In this document: positions 1-5,714 of the stretch, piece after piece
Numbering within the stretch: the first letter of the stretch is position 1
Layout: each line of letters starts with the position of its first letter
Assembly: GCA_016928605.1 (NCBI GenBank)
Contig: JAFGKN010000813.1
Coordinates: forward strand, 1-6,300
Length of the DNA: 6,300 bases
Origin: Planctomycetota bacterium
Lineage (GTDB): Bacteria; Planctomycetota; UBA8108
Reading direction: 5' to 3'
Notes under the pieces: generated by a model
The model's input: the letters and a program-made list of their open reading frames with translations, nothing else
What the model was told of the DNA's origin: nothing
Databases searched by the model: none
Made by a program: the position numbers and the translations under genes

Positions 1-100
1 AGGCGCCGCAGGCGCCCGGCGCCCATCAGGCGCCGAGGAGAGGGAGGCCGCGTGTCGCGGCCGGTGCGGGGGAGGGGCCGCATCCCCCGCATAAAGGGAT
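1..100. other. Upstream edge region without a supported gene
   Basis: No gene can be supported here. The first 35 bases hold four close copies of a GGCGCC-containing heptamer (AGGCGCC at 1-7, 11-17 and 29-35, CGGCGCC at 18-24), making the stretch highly self-complementary. In frame 2 the plus strand is open from the window edge to a TAA at 92-94, so this could be the Ala/Gly/Arg-rich tail of a gene that begins outside the window. The predicted tail has no recognisable motif. A GTG at 52 with AGGGAGG before it opens a 65-codon Arg-rich frame, but that frame runs through the promoter-like TATAAT and ends next to the kinase start, so I do not call it. Confidence 0.4.
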
Positions 101-142
101 GGCGCGGTTCAAAACCGGTGTCACCCGGTTTTGAACCACGCC
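101..142. repeat. Long inverted repeat, possible operator or hairpin
   Basis: GGTTCAAAACCGG at 106-118 is the exact reverse complement of CCGGTTTTGAACC at 125-137, with a 6-base centre TGTCAC. After one mismatch the pairing resumes for four bases (GGCG 101-104 with CGCC 139-142). Each arm is itself a small dyad (GGTT-CAA-AACC), so the element reads as two 11-base palindromic sites in tandem, centres 19 bases apart. It lies about 30 bases upstream of a TATAAT box and ahead of a sugar kinase, so a regulator-binding site is plausible. It could instead be a hairpin that ends an upstream transcript, but no T-run follows it. It is clearly less GC-rich than its surroundings, which argues against chance. 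Function is inferred. Confidence 0.6.
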
Positions 143-145
143 GAG

Positions 146-176
146 TGTCGGATCTGCCGGGCCGATGGTCTATAAT
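146..176 (+). promoter_or_regulatory. Candidate sigma-70-type promoter for the sugar kinase
   Basis: A perfect TATAAT lies at 171-176 in otherwise GC-rich DNA. No good -35 box is seen at the usual 16-18 base spacing (best matches around 146-153 share only two or three bases with TTGACA). A weak -35 is common in promoters that need an activator. Transcription would start near 183 and give a leader of about 75 bases before the GTG at 260. The leader can form a short GC hairpin (GGCGG 199-203 with CCGCC 211-215). The inverted repeat at 101-142 sits just upstream, where an activator or repressor could act. Confidence 0.5.
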
Positions 177-259
177 CCGCGCGGACGATCCGGCGGCCGG
201 CGGAGGCGAGCCGCCCGCGCGGAGAGTCCCTCCGAGCTGTGTACGGTAGGAGGCGACGA

Positions 260-1291
260 GTGAGCGGATTCGAAGGAGAGCGCCGGGGCATCTGCTGCTC
301 GGGCAACTGGATCATCGATCACGTCAAGACGATCAACTGCTGGCCCCGCGAGGAGACCCTCGCGACCATCCTCGCGGAGGAGCTGGGGACCGGGGGCGCC
401 CCGTACAACGTCAGCGTCGACCTGTCCAGGTTCGATGTCGGCATCCCGATCCACGGTCTCGGGCTCGTGGGGGATGACTCGGACGGCGAGCGCATCCTCG
501 ATGACTGCCGACGCCGCGGCATCGACACGCGTCTCCTGCGCAAGGTTCCCGGCGTCCCCACGGCCTACACCGACGTGATGGCGGTCGAGGAGACAGGGCG
601 GCGCACCTTCTTTCACAACCGGGGAGCCAACGCCCTCCTGGCCCCCGAGCATTACGCGGTCGCGGAGATCCCCTGCCGCGTCCTGAGCCTGGGCTACCTG
701 CTGCTTCTCGACGGGTTGGACGCGGAGGACCCGGAGTTCGGCACGTGCGCCGCCAGAGTCCTCGCCCGCTGCCGCGAGGCCGGCATCCTGACGTGCGTGG
801 ACGTCGTCAGCGAGGACTCGGACCGATTCGTCCGCATCGTCACTCCGAGCCTGAAGCATACGGACTATCTCATCATCAACGAGTTCGAGGCCGAACGGAC
901 CACGGGGCGGGAGTTGAAGCCCGGAGGACGCCTCGACCGCGTCGCGCTCGAGGCGGCTGCAGAGGATCTCCTCTCCCGCGGCGTGCACCGTATGGTGGTC
1001 GTGCACACGCCGGAGGTGGCCTTCGGCCTGGCCGCCGGCGGCGAGCGGCTCTGGATGCCGACACTCGACGTCCCGGCGGACTTCATCCGGGGGGCGGTGG
1101 GCGCGGGCGATGCGTTCTTCGCGGGCATGCTCGTCGGCATCCACGAGGGCTGGCCGCTCGAGAAGTCGCTGACCTTCGCCAACGCGGCGGCTGCGAGCTG
1201 CCTGCGCCATCCCACCTGCACGGGCGGCGTGGGGACGGCGGAGGAGATCTGGAAGCTCGCCGAGCAGTTTCCGCGGAGGGAGTACACATAG
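260..1291 (+). CDS. PfkB-family carbohydrate kinase (ribokinase-like)
   Basis: This 343-residue protein is predicted to transfer the ATP gamma-phosphate to a sugar or nucleoside hydroxyl in the cytoplasm. The two PfkB hallmarks are present: the N-terminal glycine motif GTGGAPYN (residues 43-50) in the substrate region, and GAVGAGDAFFAG (278-289) with the anion hole and catalytic base Asp284. NEFE (207-210) matches the NxxE metal/phosphate motif. FFHNRGANA (117-125) resembles the substrate-facing stretch of ribokinase-like enzymes. Length fits the family. I chose GTG at 260 because TAGGAGG (247-253) lies 6 bases before it. A GTG at 239 would add seven Arg-rich residues and lacks such a site. 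The substrate cannot be read from sequence: ribose, fructose, 2-keto-3-deoxygluconate or a nucleoside are all possible. The gene faces a glycerate 2-kinase/BtpA cluster, suggesting a role in sugar or sugar-acid breakdown. Family call is firm; substrate unknown. Confidence 0.93.
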   Translation: MSGFEGERRGICCSGNWIIDHVKTINCWPREETLATILAEELGTGGAPYNVSVDLSRFDVGIPIHGLGLVGDDSDGERILDDCRRRGIDTRLLRKVPGVPTAYTDVMAVEETGRRTFFHNRGANALLAPEHYAVAEIPCRVLSLGYLLLLDGLDAEDPEFGTCAARVLARCREAGILTCVDVVSEDSDRFVRIVTPSLKHTDYLIINEFEAERTTGRELKPGGRLDRVALEAAAEDLLSRGVHRMVVVHTPEVAFGLAAGGERLWMPTLDVPADFIRGAVGAGDAFFAGMLVGIHEGWPLEKSLTFANAAAASCLRHPTCTGGVGTAEEIWKLAEQFPRREYT

Positions 1292-1377
1292 TCTGGCTCG
1301 AGGCCGCGTCGGAGTCGGAGGCAGCACCGCCATGCGCTCAGCCGCCTCCACCGCCTCTCCGCCGCCGCCGTCGAGAT
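1292..1377. other. Convergent intergenic spacer, no clear terminator
   Basis: This spacer of 86 bases separates the ends of two converging genes. The best hairpin is GGAGGC (1317-1322) with GCCTCC (1344-1349) around a 21-base loop that can itself pair weakly. No T-run follows on either strand, so a standard intrinsic terminator is not seen. Termination may be Rho-dependent, or the two transcripts may overlap. Confidence 0.4.
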
Positions 1378-2739
1378 TCACTCCTCCGCGGCGACGAGCA
1401 GGATCTGGATGTCGGCGACGTTGGTGCCGGTGCCGCCCGTCATGAGGAGATCTCCGCTCGCCTCGAGGAGGGCGTAGGAGTTGTTGCGCTCGAGCTCCCT
1501 GAGCGCATCGCGGCCGCGCGCCGCGGCGCGGGCGAGCGTGCCGGGGTCGACGATGCCGCCGGCTGCGTCCGTCGGTCCATCGCGTCCGTCGGTGCCGCCG
1601 CTCAGGAAGACCCAGGCGCCCGGTGCACCGCCCGCTCCGGCCGCGACGGCTTCAGCGGCGATGGCGAAGCCGATCGCGAGCTCCTGGTTGCGGCCGCCGC
1701 GGCCGCGGCCGCGCAGAGTGACCGTGGTCTCGCCGCCGGCCAGGAACGCGAGCGGCACCCGCGTCGCCCCCCCGGCTCGCAGGCTGCGAGCGAGCATCTC
1801 TCCCGCATCGCGCGCCTCGCCGCTCAGCTCCAGGGACACCGCCTCCGCCTGGTAGCCGAGCTCCTCCGCGCGCTCCGCGGCGGCCTGCAGGCTCAGGCGG
1901 TTGCTGCCGATGACCGTGTTCGTCACGCGCGCGAAGAGGGGATCGCCCGGCTTGGGCGTCTCGGGAATCTCGCCGCGCCGGCCGGCCTCGAGTCGCTCGA
2001 GCACGGACCGGGGAACTCGGTCCCGGAGGCCGTGGGCATCGATGATGCGGAGCGCATCGCCGAAGGTGGTGGGATCGGGGGCGGTCGGACCGCTCGCGAT
2101 CGTGCTCGGGTCATCGCCGATCACGTCGGAGAGGATGAGCGACTCGGTGCGGGCGGGCGACGCCGCGCGCGCCAGGCCGCCTCCCTTGAGCTCTGAGATG
2201 TGCTTGCGGATCGTGTTGATCTCCTGGATCTTCGCCCCGCAGGCGAGGAGAAGCCGCGTCGCGGCCATCTTGTCGTCGAGCGAGATCCCTCGCGCCGGAG
2301 CCGGCAGGAGAGCCGATCCGCCGCCGGAGATGAGGACCAGGACCGCGTCCCCGGCGCGGCTATCGGAGAGATAGCTCGCCACGCGCCGGGCGGCCTCGAC
2401 GCCGGCGGCATCGGGCACCGGGTGACCGCTCGGGATGACGGCGAACCGCTCGAGCGGCCGGCGGTTCTCGCGGTTGGTGACTGCGATGCCCTCGCCGGGA
2501 AACACCGCGCGGGGAAGCTTCCGGGCGGCCGCCTCCGCCATGGAGACCGAAGCCTTGCCCAGCGCGATGACGAAGAGGCGGCTCCCCGCCGGCATCTCCT
2601 CTCCGCCGATGACGGCCCTGCCGTGGGGCCCGAGCTCGATGCGGCGCTCGACGGCGGCTCCGGGGCGCGCGGCCTCGACAGCGCGCAGGAAGACCGATCG
2701 AGCATCCTCGCGCAGGCGGCGGATGGTGCTCTCGTTCAT
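1378..2739 (-). CDS. Glycerate 2-kinase (DUF4147/MOFRL family)
   Basis: Predicted to phosphorylate D-glycerate with ATP to 2-phosphoglycerate, which enolase can use (family also called GckA/TtuD). The 453-residue length is normal. The N-terminal DUF4147 part shows ALGKAS (59-64), SGHPVPD (104-110), ISGGGSALLPAP (137-148), the NTIRKHISELKGGGLA block (175-190) and SDVIGDDPSTIASGPTAPD (204-222). The C-terminal MOFRL part shows AGGETTVTL (334-342), GGRNQELAIG (348-357), SGGTDGRDGPTDAAGG (380-395) and the end motif TGGTGTNVADI (434-444). ATG at 2739 has AGGAGG (2745-2750) 5 bases upstream. It is the last gene of the minus-strand cluster, 85 bases after the BtpA-like gene. It is intact and all main blocks are present. 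This is a distinct family from the GlxK-type and plant GLYK-type glycerate kinases. Confidence 0.95.
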   Translation of the reverse strand: MNESTIRRLREDARSVFLRAVEAARPGAAVERRIELGPHGRAVIGGEEMPAGSRLFVIALGKASVSMAEAAARKLPRAVFPGEGIAVTNRENRRPLERFAVIPSGHPVPDAAGVEAARRVASYLSDSRAGDAVLVLISGGGSALLPAPARGISLDDKMAATRLLLACGAKIQEINTIRKHISELKGGGLARAASPARTESLILSDVIGDDPSTIASGPTAPDPTTFGDALRIIDAHGLRDRVPRSVLERLEAGRRGEIPETPKPGDPLFARVTNTVIGSNRLSLQAAAERAEELGYQAEAVSLELSGEARDAGEMLARSLRAGGATRVPLAFLAGGETTVTLRGRGRGGRNQELAIGFAIAAEAVAAGAGGAPGAWVFLSGGTDGRDGPTDAAGGIVDPGTLARAAARGRDALRELERNNSYALLEASGDLLMTGGTGTNVADIQILLVAAEE

Positions 2740-2744
2740 CGCAG

Positions 2745-2750
2745 CCTCCT
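2745..2750 (-). promoter_or_regulatory. Ribosome binding site of glycerate 2-kinase
   Basis: The minus strand reads AGGAGG here, 5 bases before the ATG at 2739. This full-consensus site fixes the start. The 85-base gap to the BtpA-like gene (2740-2824) shows no other feature, so the kinase is probably translated independently even if co-transcribed. Confidence 0.8.
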
Positions 2751-2824
2751 CATTCGCGTGGTCCGCGCTTCTCGTCCGCTGCGCCTGCCGGCTCCGGGTG
2801 CGCCGCGAGAGGCGCGGTGGCGGC

Positions 2825-3628
2825 TCACCCGCGGGCGGCCTCGACGAGCCGCCGGGCGCGGTCCGGATCGACCGGTTCCTCGACCCGCCCCATTCTCTTG
2901 AGGGCGGTGCCGGCGATGATGCCGTCGGCGGCGCGGAGCCAGCTCGCCGCGGTCGCGGCGTCGACGCCGCTGCCGACGAGGATGGGGCGGTCCGGCACGG
3001 CCGCGCGCACCCTCGCCAGATCGTCGAGCGAGGCCGGAAGCCCCGTCGCTGCTCCGGTGACGATCAGCCCGTCGGCGAGCCCGCGGTAGGCCGTGTCGCG
3101 GGCCGCTGCCTCCAGCGAGAAACCGGCGCCGAGGGGCACCGCGTGCTTCACGTCGACGTCGGCGAGGATGGCGACGCCGGGGGCGATCGCCTCGCGCAGG
3201 CGCAGCGTCTCCGCGGCCCGTCCCTCGATGATGCCCTGGTCGGTCACCATCGCTCCGCAGTGGACGTTGACGCGGATCGCGTCGAGCCCGGCTGCCGAGG
3301 CGACCGCGAGCGCGCCGGCAGCATCGCTCCGGAGGACGTTGACGGCGACCACGGCCGCCTCGCGGGGAAGCTCGCAGGCGATGCACGTCATCCAGGCGAT
3401 GACATGAGCCGGAACGGCGCCCGCGAAGAAGGGTACATCGCCGAAGTTCTCGAGGACGTAGCCGTCGAAGCCGGCCGCCAGAATCGACTGCGCATCGGCG
3501 CGCGCCGCGTCGATGATCGACGCCGGCGATGCTCCGCCGTGGCGCGGGCTGCCGGGCAGGGGCTTCAGGTGGACCACGCCCAGGAGGAGCTTGCGCGAGA
3601 AGGCGCTCTTCAGGCGGTCGGGGCTCAT
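2825..3628 (-). CDS. BtpA/SgcQ-family TIM-barrel protein
   Basis: This 267-residue protein matches the BtpA/SgcQ family (COG0434), a predicted TIM-barrel enzyme group of unsettled reaction. Blocks in order: GVVHLKPLPGSP (17-28), GYVLENFGDVPF (56-67), RVNVHCGAMVTDQGIIEG (119-136), ADVDVKHAVPL (156-166), VTGAATG (190-196), GSGVDA (219-224) and DGIIAGTALK (235-244). The last three look like the phosphate-binding end of a (beta/alpha)8 barrel. Family members include cyanobacterial BtpA, linked to photosystem I assembly, and E. coli SgcQ in a sugar-use cluster. With kinases on both sides the SgcQ-like metabolic role is more likely here. ATG at 3628 has GAGGAG 8 bases upstream and overlaps the preceding stop as ATGA, so the two genes are probably translationally coupled. 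The same frame is open far upstream to 4087, but that extension is Arg-rich shadow sequence of the neighbouring gene and was rejected. Confidence 0.9.
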   Translation of the reverse strand: MSPDRLKSAFSRKLLLGVVHLKPLPGSPRHGGASPASIIDAARADAQSILAAGFDGYVLENFGDVPFFAGAVPAHVIAWMTCIACELPREAAVVAVNVLRSDAAGALAVASAAGLDAIRVNVHCGAMVTDQGIIEGRAAETLRLREAIAPGVAILADVDVKHAVPLGAGFSLEAAARDTAYRGLADGLIVTGAATGLPASLDDLARVRAAVPDRPILVGSGVDAATAASWLRAADGIIAGTALKRMGRVEEPVDPDRARRLVEAARG

Positions 3629-4806
3629 GCGGACGACTCCTCGTTCTCGAGCGCGTCCGGATCGAAGTCGATGACGCCGGCCAGCTCGGTGCGGCGCGCG
3701 CTTGCGGCCGGCTCGCCCGGCAGCTCGTCCAGGGCCTCGAGCACGCGCGAGGGGAGCGAATCGGCGTCGGGAACAGCCAGGAAGGTCGCGGGCTTCGTGT
3801 GATACTCCGCCGCGGGCGCGAGGAGATTCCAGACGTCCTCGCCCGAGACGATCACCTCCTCCGAGACGAGCCGCGTGCCGAGAAGCCCCCGCTTGATCCT
3901 CTGGCGCTCGAGCAGCACGAGGTCGCAGGGGGGGAGAACGGAGCTCTGGCGCGAATTCCAGAAGCAGAGGGACTTCGTCCGGCCGCCGTGGCGCGCGGGC
4001 TGGAGCCGCGGCACGGCGATTCCCTCCGGCTCGAGCCTCGCCGCCAGCGCGCCTCGAGCCGTGCCGTAGTCGAAGAACTCGCTGCACTTCTGCGGGCTCC
4101 AGACCTGCAGCGCCTGCAGCGCGCCGGGATCCTCGAGCTCCCGGATGGCGCGGCGGTGGGTCTCGGCCCAGCTCCGCGCGATGTCCGCCTCGCTCCAGTC
4201 TCCCGGCTCGCCGCCTCCGGCTCCGCCCTCCTGCGGGTCGACGATCAGGAGACCGGACGCCTCGCGCGCCGCGGCGAGGAGGATCCAGAGCTCCTTCAGG
4301 AAGAAGGACGGGCGGAAGAGGGGCACGCTGAAGGTCACGAGGGGGCTCTCGATCGGCTCCTCGTCGCCCTCCTCCTCGTCGGCGTCCTCGCCGTCACCCT
4401 CGTCCTCGCCCTCGTCCTTCGCCTTGCGCCGGCGCAGATCCGCCCCTCGCGTGCCGCGCGCGCCGGCCTCATCTTCATCCGGCCCACCGTCATCCGCCAG
4501 CTCGTCCTCGTCGGGGAGCACGCTCCTCCAGGCGCGCCGCTCGCCGTCCGCATCCTCATCACCATCCTCGGCCTCGTCATCAGACTCGGCGCCGCCGCTG
4601 GAGGACGTCCGGAGCCGCGCCAGCAGGAGCGCGCGGTCGAGGATGCAGGTGAAGTGGACCGACGTGTCCTCGTTGCGGTAGACGAGGCGGGTCGGGTCGC
4701 CGACCGTGGCGCGCAGGAGGGGACAGCTCGCGAGCGCCCCGAGCAGCGCGGGCGCCTCGACGGGAGTGTCCTCGGGGGACTCGAGGTAGAGGTCGAAGTG
4801 ATGCAT
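3625..4806 (-). CDS. Uncharacterised protein with hyperacidic central insert
   Basis: I do not recognise this 393-residue protein. Three parts are visible. Residues 1-70 look folded (MHHFDLYLES, then LVYRNEDTSVHFTCIL at 41-56, a pattern of alternating hydrophobics as in beta strands). Residues 74-151 are a low-complexity linker very rich in Asp, Glu and Gly, broken by a small basic patch RRRKAK (125-130). Residues 152-393 look globular: VTFSVPLFRPSFFLKELWILLAAA (starting at 157), GLLIVDP (185-191), WSPQKCSEFFDYG (236-248), KSLCFWNS (278-285) and a C-terminal part with WNLLAPAAEYHTKPATFLAVP (326-346). There is no signal peptide and no clear membrane segment, so it is probably cytoplasmic. ATG at 4806 is the only start between an in-frame TAA upstream and the folded part; its ribosome site is weak. 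The stop overlaps the BtpA-like ATG by 4 bases. Non-coding alternatives are unlikely because codon bias, coupling and protein-like ends all support this strand. Function unknown. Confidence 0.78.
   Translation of the reverse strand: MHHFDLYLESPEDTPVEAPALLGALASCPLLRATVGDPTRLVYRNEDTSVHFTCILDRALLLARLRTSSSGGAESDDEAEDGDEDADGERRAWRSVLPDEDELADDGGPDEDEAGARGTRGADLRRRKAKDEGEDEGDGEDADEEEGDEEPIESPLVTFSVPLFRPSFFLKELWILLAAAREASGLLIVDPQEGGAGGGEPGDWSEADIARSWAETHRRAIRELEDPGALQALQVWSPQKCSEFFDYGTARGALAARLEPEGIAVPRLQPARHGGRTKSLCFWNSRQSSVLPPCDLVLLERQRIKRGLLGTRLVSEEVIVSGEDVWNLLAPAAEYHTKPATFLAVPDADSLPSRVLEALDELPGEPAASARRTELAGVIDFDPDALENEESSA
4357..4587 (-). repeat. GA-rich imperfect triplet-repeat tract encoding Asp/Glu
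   Basis: This part of the uncharacterised gene encodes residues 74-150 and is built largely of GAG, GAC, GAT and GGx codons, giving a purine-rich coding strand and a CTC/GTC-rich complement. The densest stretches are residues 131-150 (about 4357-4416) and 75-89. The repeats are imperfect, so this is low-complexity coding sequence rather than a true tandem array. Such tracts vary in length easily by slippage. Confidence 0.65.
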
Positions 4807-4860
4807 GCTGGGACGGGCTCTCGCTGGAATTCCCTCCGGACTGCCGCTAACTTAACGATT

Positions 4861-4904
4861 CTCTTCGCGGCGGTAAAGCCCGCTCTCTTCGCGGCGGTGA
4901 AGTC
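4861..4904. repeat. Two direct repeats with 24-base period
   Basis: CTCTTCGCGGCGGTAAAGCC (4861-4880) and CTCTTCGCGGCGGTGAAGTC (4885-4904) match at 18 of 20 positions, including the first 14. The period is 24 bases, a little over two helix turns, so both copies would face roughly similar sides of the DNA. They lie in the divergent promoter region, beside the AT-richer patch. Regulator-binding sites are one reading; a simple local duplication is another. Confidence 0.6.
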
Positions 4905-4909
4905 CACGG

Positions 4910-4923
4910 CCGCGGATCCGCGG
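4910..4923. repeat. 14-base perfect palindrome
   Basis: CCGCGGATCCGCGG is exactly self-complementary and lies 28 bases before the phosphoesterase ATG. It could be an operator half-way between promoter and start, but all-GC palindromes of this size also arise by chance in GC-rich DNA. Confidence 0.4.
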
Positions 4924-4951
4924 GCGGGCCGCGCGGCGCAACCGGCACCTC

Positions 4952-5698
4952 ATGAACATCTGGGCGATCAGCGACCTCCACCTCGGATTCTCCACGGGCA
5001 AGTGGATGGACCTCTTCGGCGAGCAGTGGCGCGATCACCACGCCAAGGTGGAGGCCGCGTGGAGGGAGAGGATCTCGCCGCGCGACATCGTCCTCGTGCC
5101 GGGCGATCTCTCGTGGGCCATGAGACCTCTGGAGGTGGAGCGGGATCTGGCATGGTTCGGCGCGCTGCCGGGGCGCAAGATCATCGTCAAGGGGAACCAC
5201 GACTACTGGTGGCCCGGATCGCGCAGGAAGCTGAGGGCGCTCCTTCCCGGCGGCGTCCACGCGATCAAGAAGACAGCGATCGTCGTGGACGGAGTGCCGG
5301 TGATCGGCGTCCGGGGCTGCGACTTCCTTCCGCGGGAGGATGAAAGCCTCGAGGCGCTGGCGAGCAGCATCGAGCGCGAGCGGCGGGAGCTGCTGATGTC
5401 CATCGACCACCTGCGGCGGATCTACGACGGCGACCGGCCGCCGATGGCGATGTTCCACTATCCACCCTACCGCATGGGGAGCCGCGAGAGCGCCTTCACG
5501 CGCATCCTCGAGGATGCCGGCTGCTCGCACTGCGTCTTCGGTCACCTCCACCTGGGAAAGGAGTGGGAGCGCGTCTTCCAGGGAGAGGAGGGCGGGGTGA
5601 AGTACCGTCTCGTGAGCTGCGACGCGCTCGAGTTCACGCCTCTTCTGCTCGAGGCGGATGTCCCCGCGCCGGGGGCTGGAGAAATCCTCGGCGAGTGA
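4952..5698 (+). CDS. Calcineurin-like metallophosphoesterase (COG1768-like)
   Basis: This 248-residue protein is a predicted two-metal phosphohydrolase. All metal-binding motifs of the calcineurin-like family are present: DLHLG (Asp8, His10), GDLSW (Asp52), GNHD (Asn82, His83), FHYPP (His169) and GHLH (His198, His200). The blocks ISDLHL, VPGDLSWAM and KGNHDYWW resemble the small COG1768 group of predicted phosphohydrolases. No signal peptide or membrane segment is seen, so it should act in the cytoplasm. ATG at 4952 directly precedes the first strand (NIWAISDLHL), as is usual; the ribosome site before it is poor. The acidic-protein gene is divergent, and the RDD gene follows after 16 bases, probably in the same transcript. 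Substrate is unknown; nucleotides, phosphodiesters or phosphoproteins are all used by relatives. Confidence 0.93.
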   Translation: MNIWAISDLHLGFSTGKWMDLFGEQWRDHHAKVEAAWRERISPRDIVLVPGDLSWAMRPLEVERDLAWFGALPGRKIIVKGNHDYWWPGSRRKLRALLPGGVHAIKKTAIVVDGVPVIGVRGCDFLPREDESLEALASSIERERRELLMSIDHLRRIYDGDRPPMAMFHYPPYRMGSRESAFTRILEDAGCSHCVFGHLHLGKEWERVFQGEEGGVKYRLVSCDALEFTPLLLEADVPAPGAGEILGE

Positions 5699-5714
5699 TA
5701 CACTGCTCCGAACC

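Larger units (their letters stand above)
4807..4951. promoter_or_regulatory. Divergent intergenic region, shared promoter area
   Basis: These 145 bases separate the minus-strand cluster from the plus-strand phosphoesterase pair, so promoters for both should lie here. The only A/T-richer patch is around 4847-4860 (TAACTTAACGATT). Read on the minus strand it gives GTTAAGTTA about 16 bases after TTTACC, a weak promoter-like pair for the acidic-protein gene. No convincing box is seen for the plus strand. The region also contains the tandem repeat and palindrome listed separately. The promoter reading is inference. Confidence 0.35.

Noticed and set aside
106..116. GGTTCAAAACC resembling a tRNA T-arm
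   Set aside because: No acceptor, D or anticodon arms can be arranged around it on either strand; the match is part of the inverted repeat.
52..249. 65-codon plus-strand frame with a GTG start and AGGGAGG upstream
   Set aside because: It runs through the inverted repeat and the TATAAT box, is Arg/Pro-rich and has no recognisable feature.
170..1381. 403-codon minus-strand reading frame opposite the PfkB kinase
   Set aside because: The plus strand encodes clear PfkB motifs. The antisense translation is Arg/Ala/Pro-rich with no motif and is a product of GC-rich codon bias.
1690..1715. GC-only palindromic run (GCGGCCGC-like)
   Set aside because: It lies within the glycerate 2-kinase and encodes the Arg/Gly stretch leading into the conserved GGRNQE motif, so the coding sequence explains it.
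745..2196. 483-codon plus-strand frame
   Set aside because: It crosses from the kinase into the antisense of the glycerate 2-kinase, both of which are secure. The composition is Arg/Ala/Gly low complexity.
2435..3802. 455-codon plus-strand frame
   Set aside because: It is opposite the glycerate 2-kinase, BtpA-like gene and the end of the acidic-protein gene; no family motif is present.
3629..4087. 153-codon N-terminal extension of the BtpA-like gene
   Set aside because: The extension overlaps the upstream gene in another frame, is Arg/Ala-rich, and the ATG at 3628 has a good ribosome site and matches the normal family start.
4335..4907. Minus-strand frame starting at 4907 with repeated FTAAKR, as a leader peptide
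   Set aside because: The repeat in the peptide only reflects the DNA repeat, there is no ribosome site, and the frame runs on out of phase into the acidic-protein gene.
3529..5343. 604-codon plus-strand frame, the longest in the window
   Set aside because: It runs opposite the acidic-protein gene and then through the phosphoesterase in another frame. Its long hydrophobic Leu/Val stretch is the antisense of Asp/Glu codons (GAG and GAC read as CTC and GTC), not a real membrane segment.
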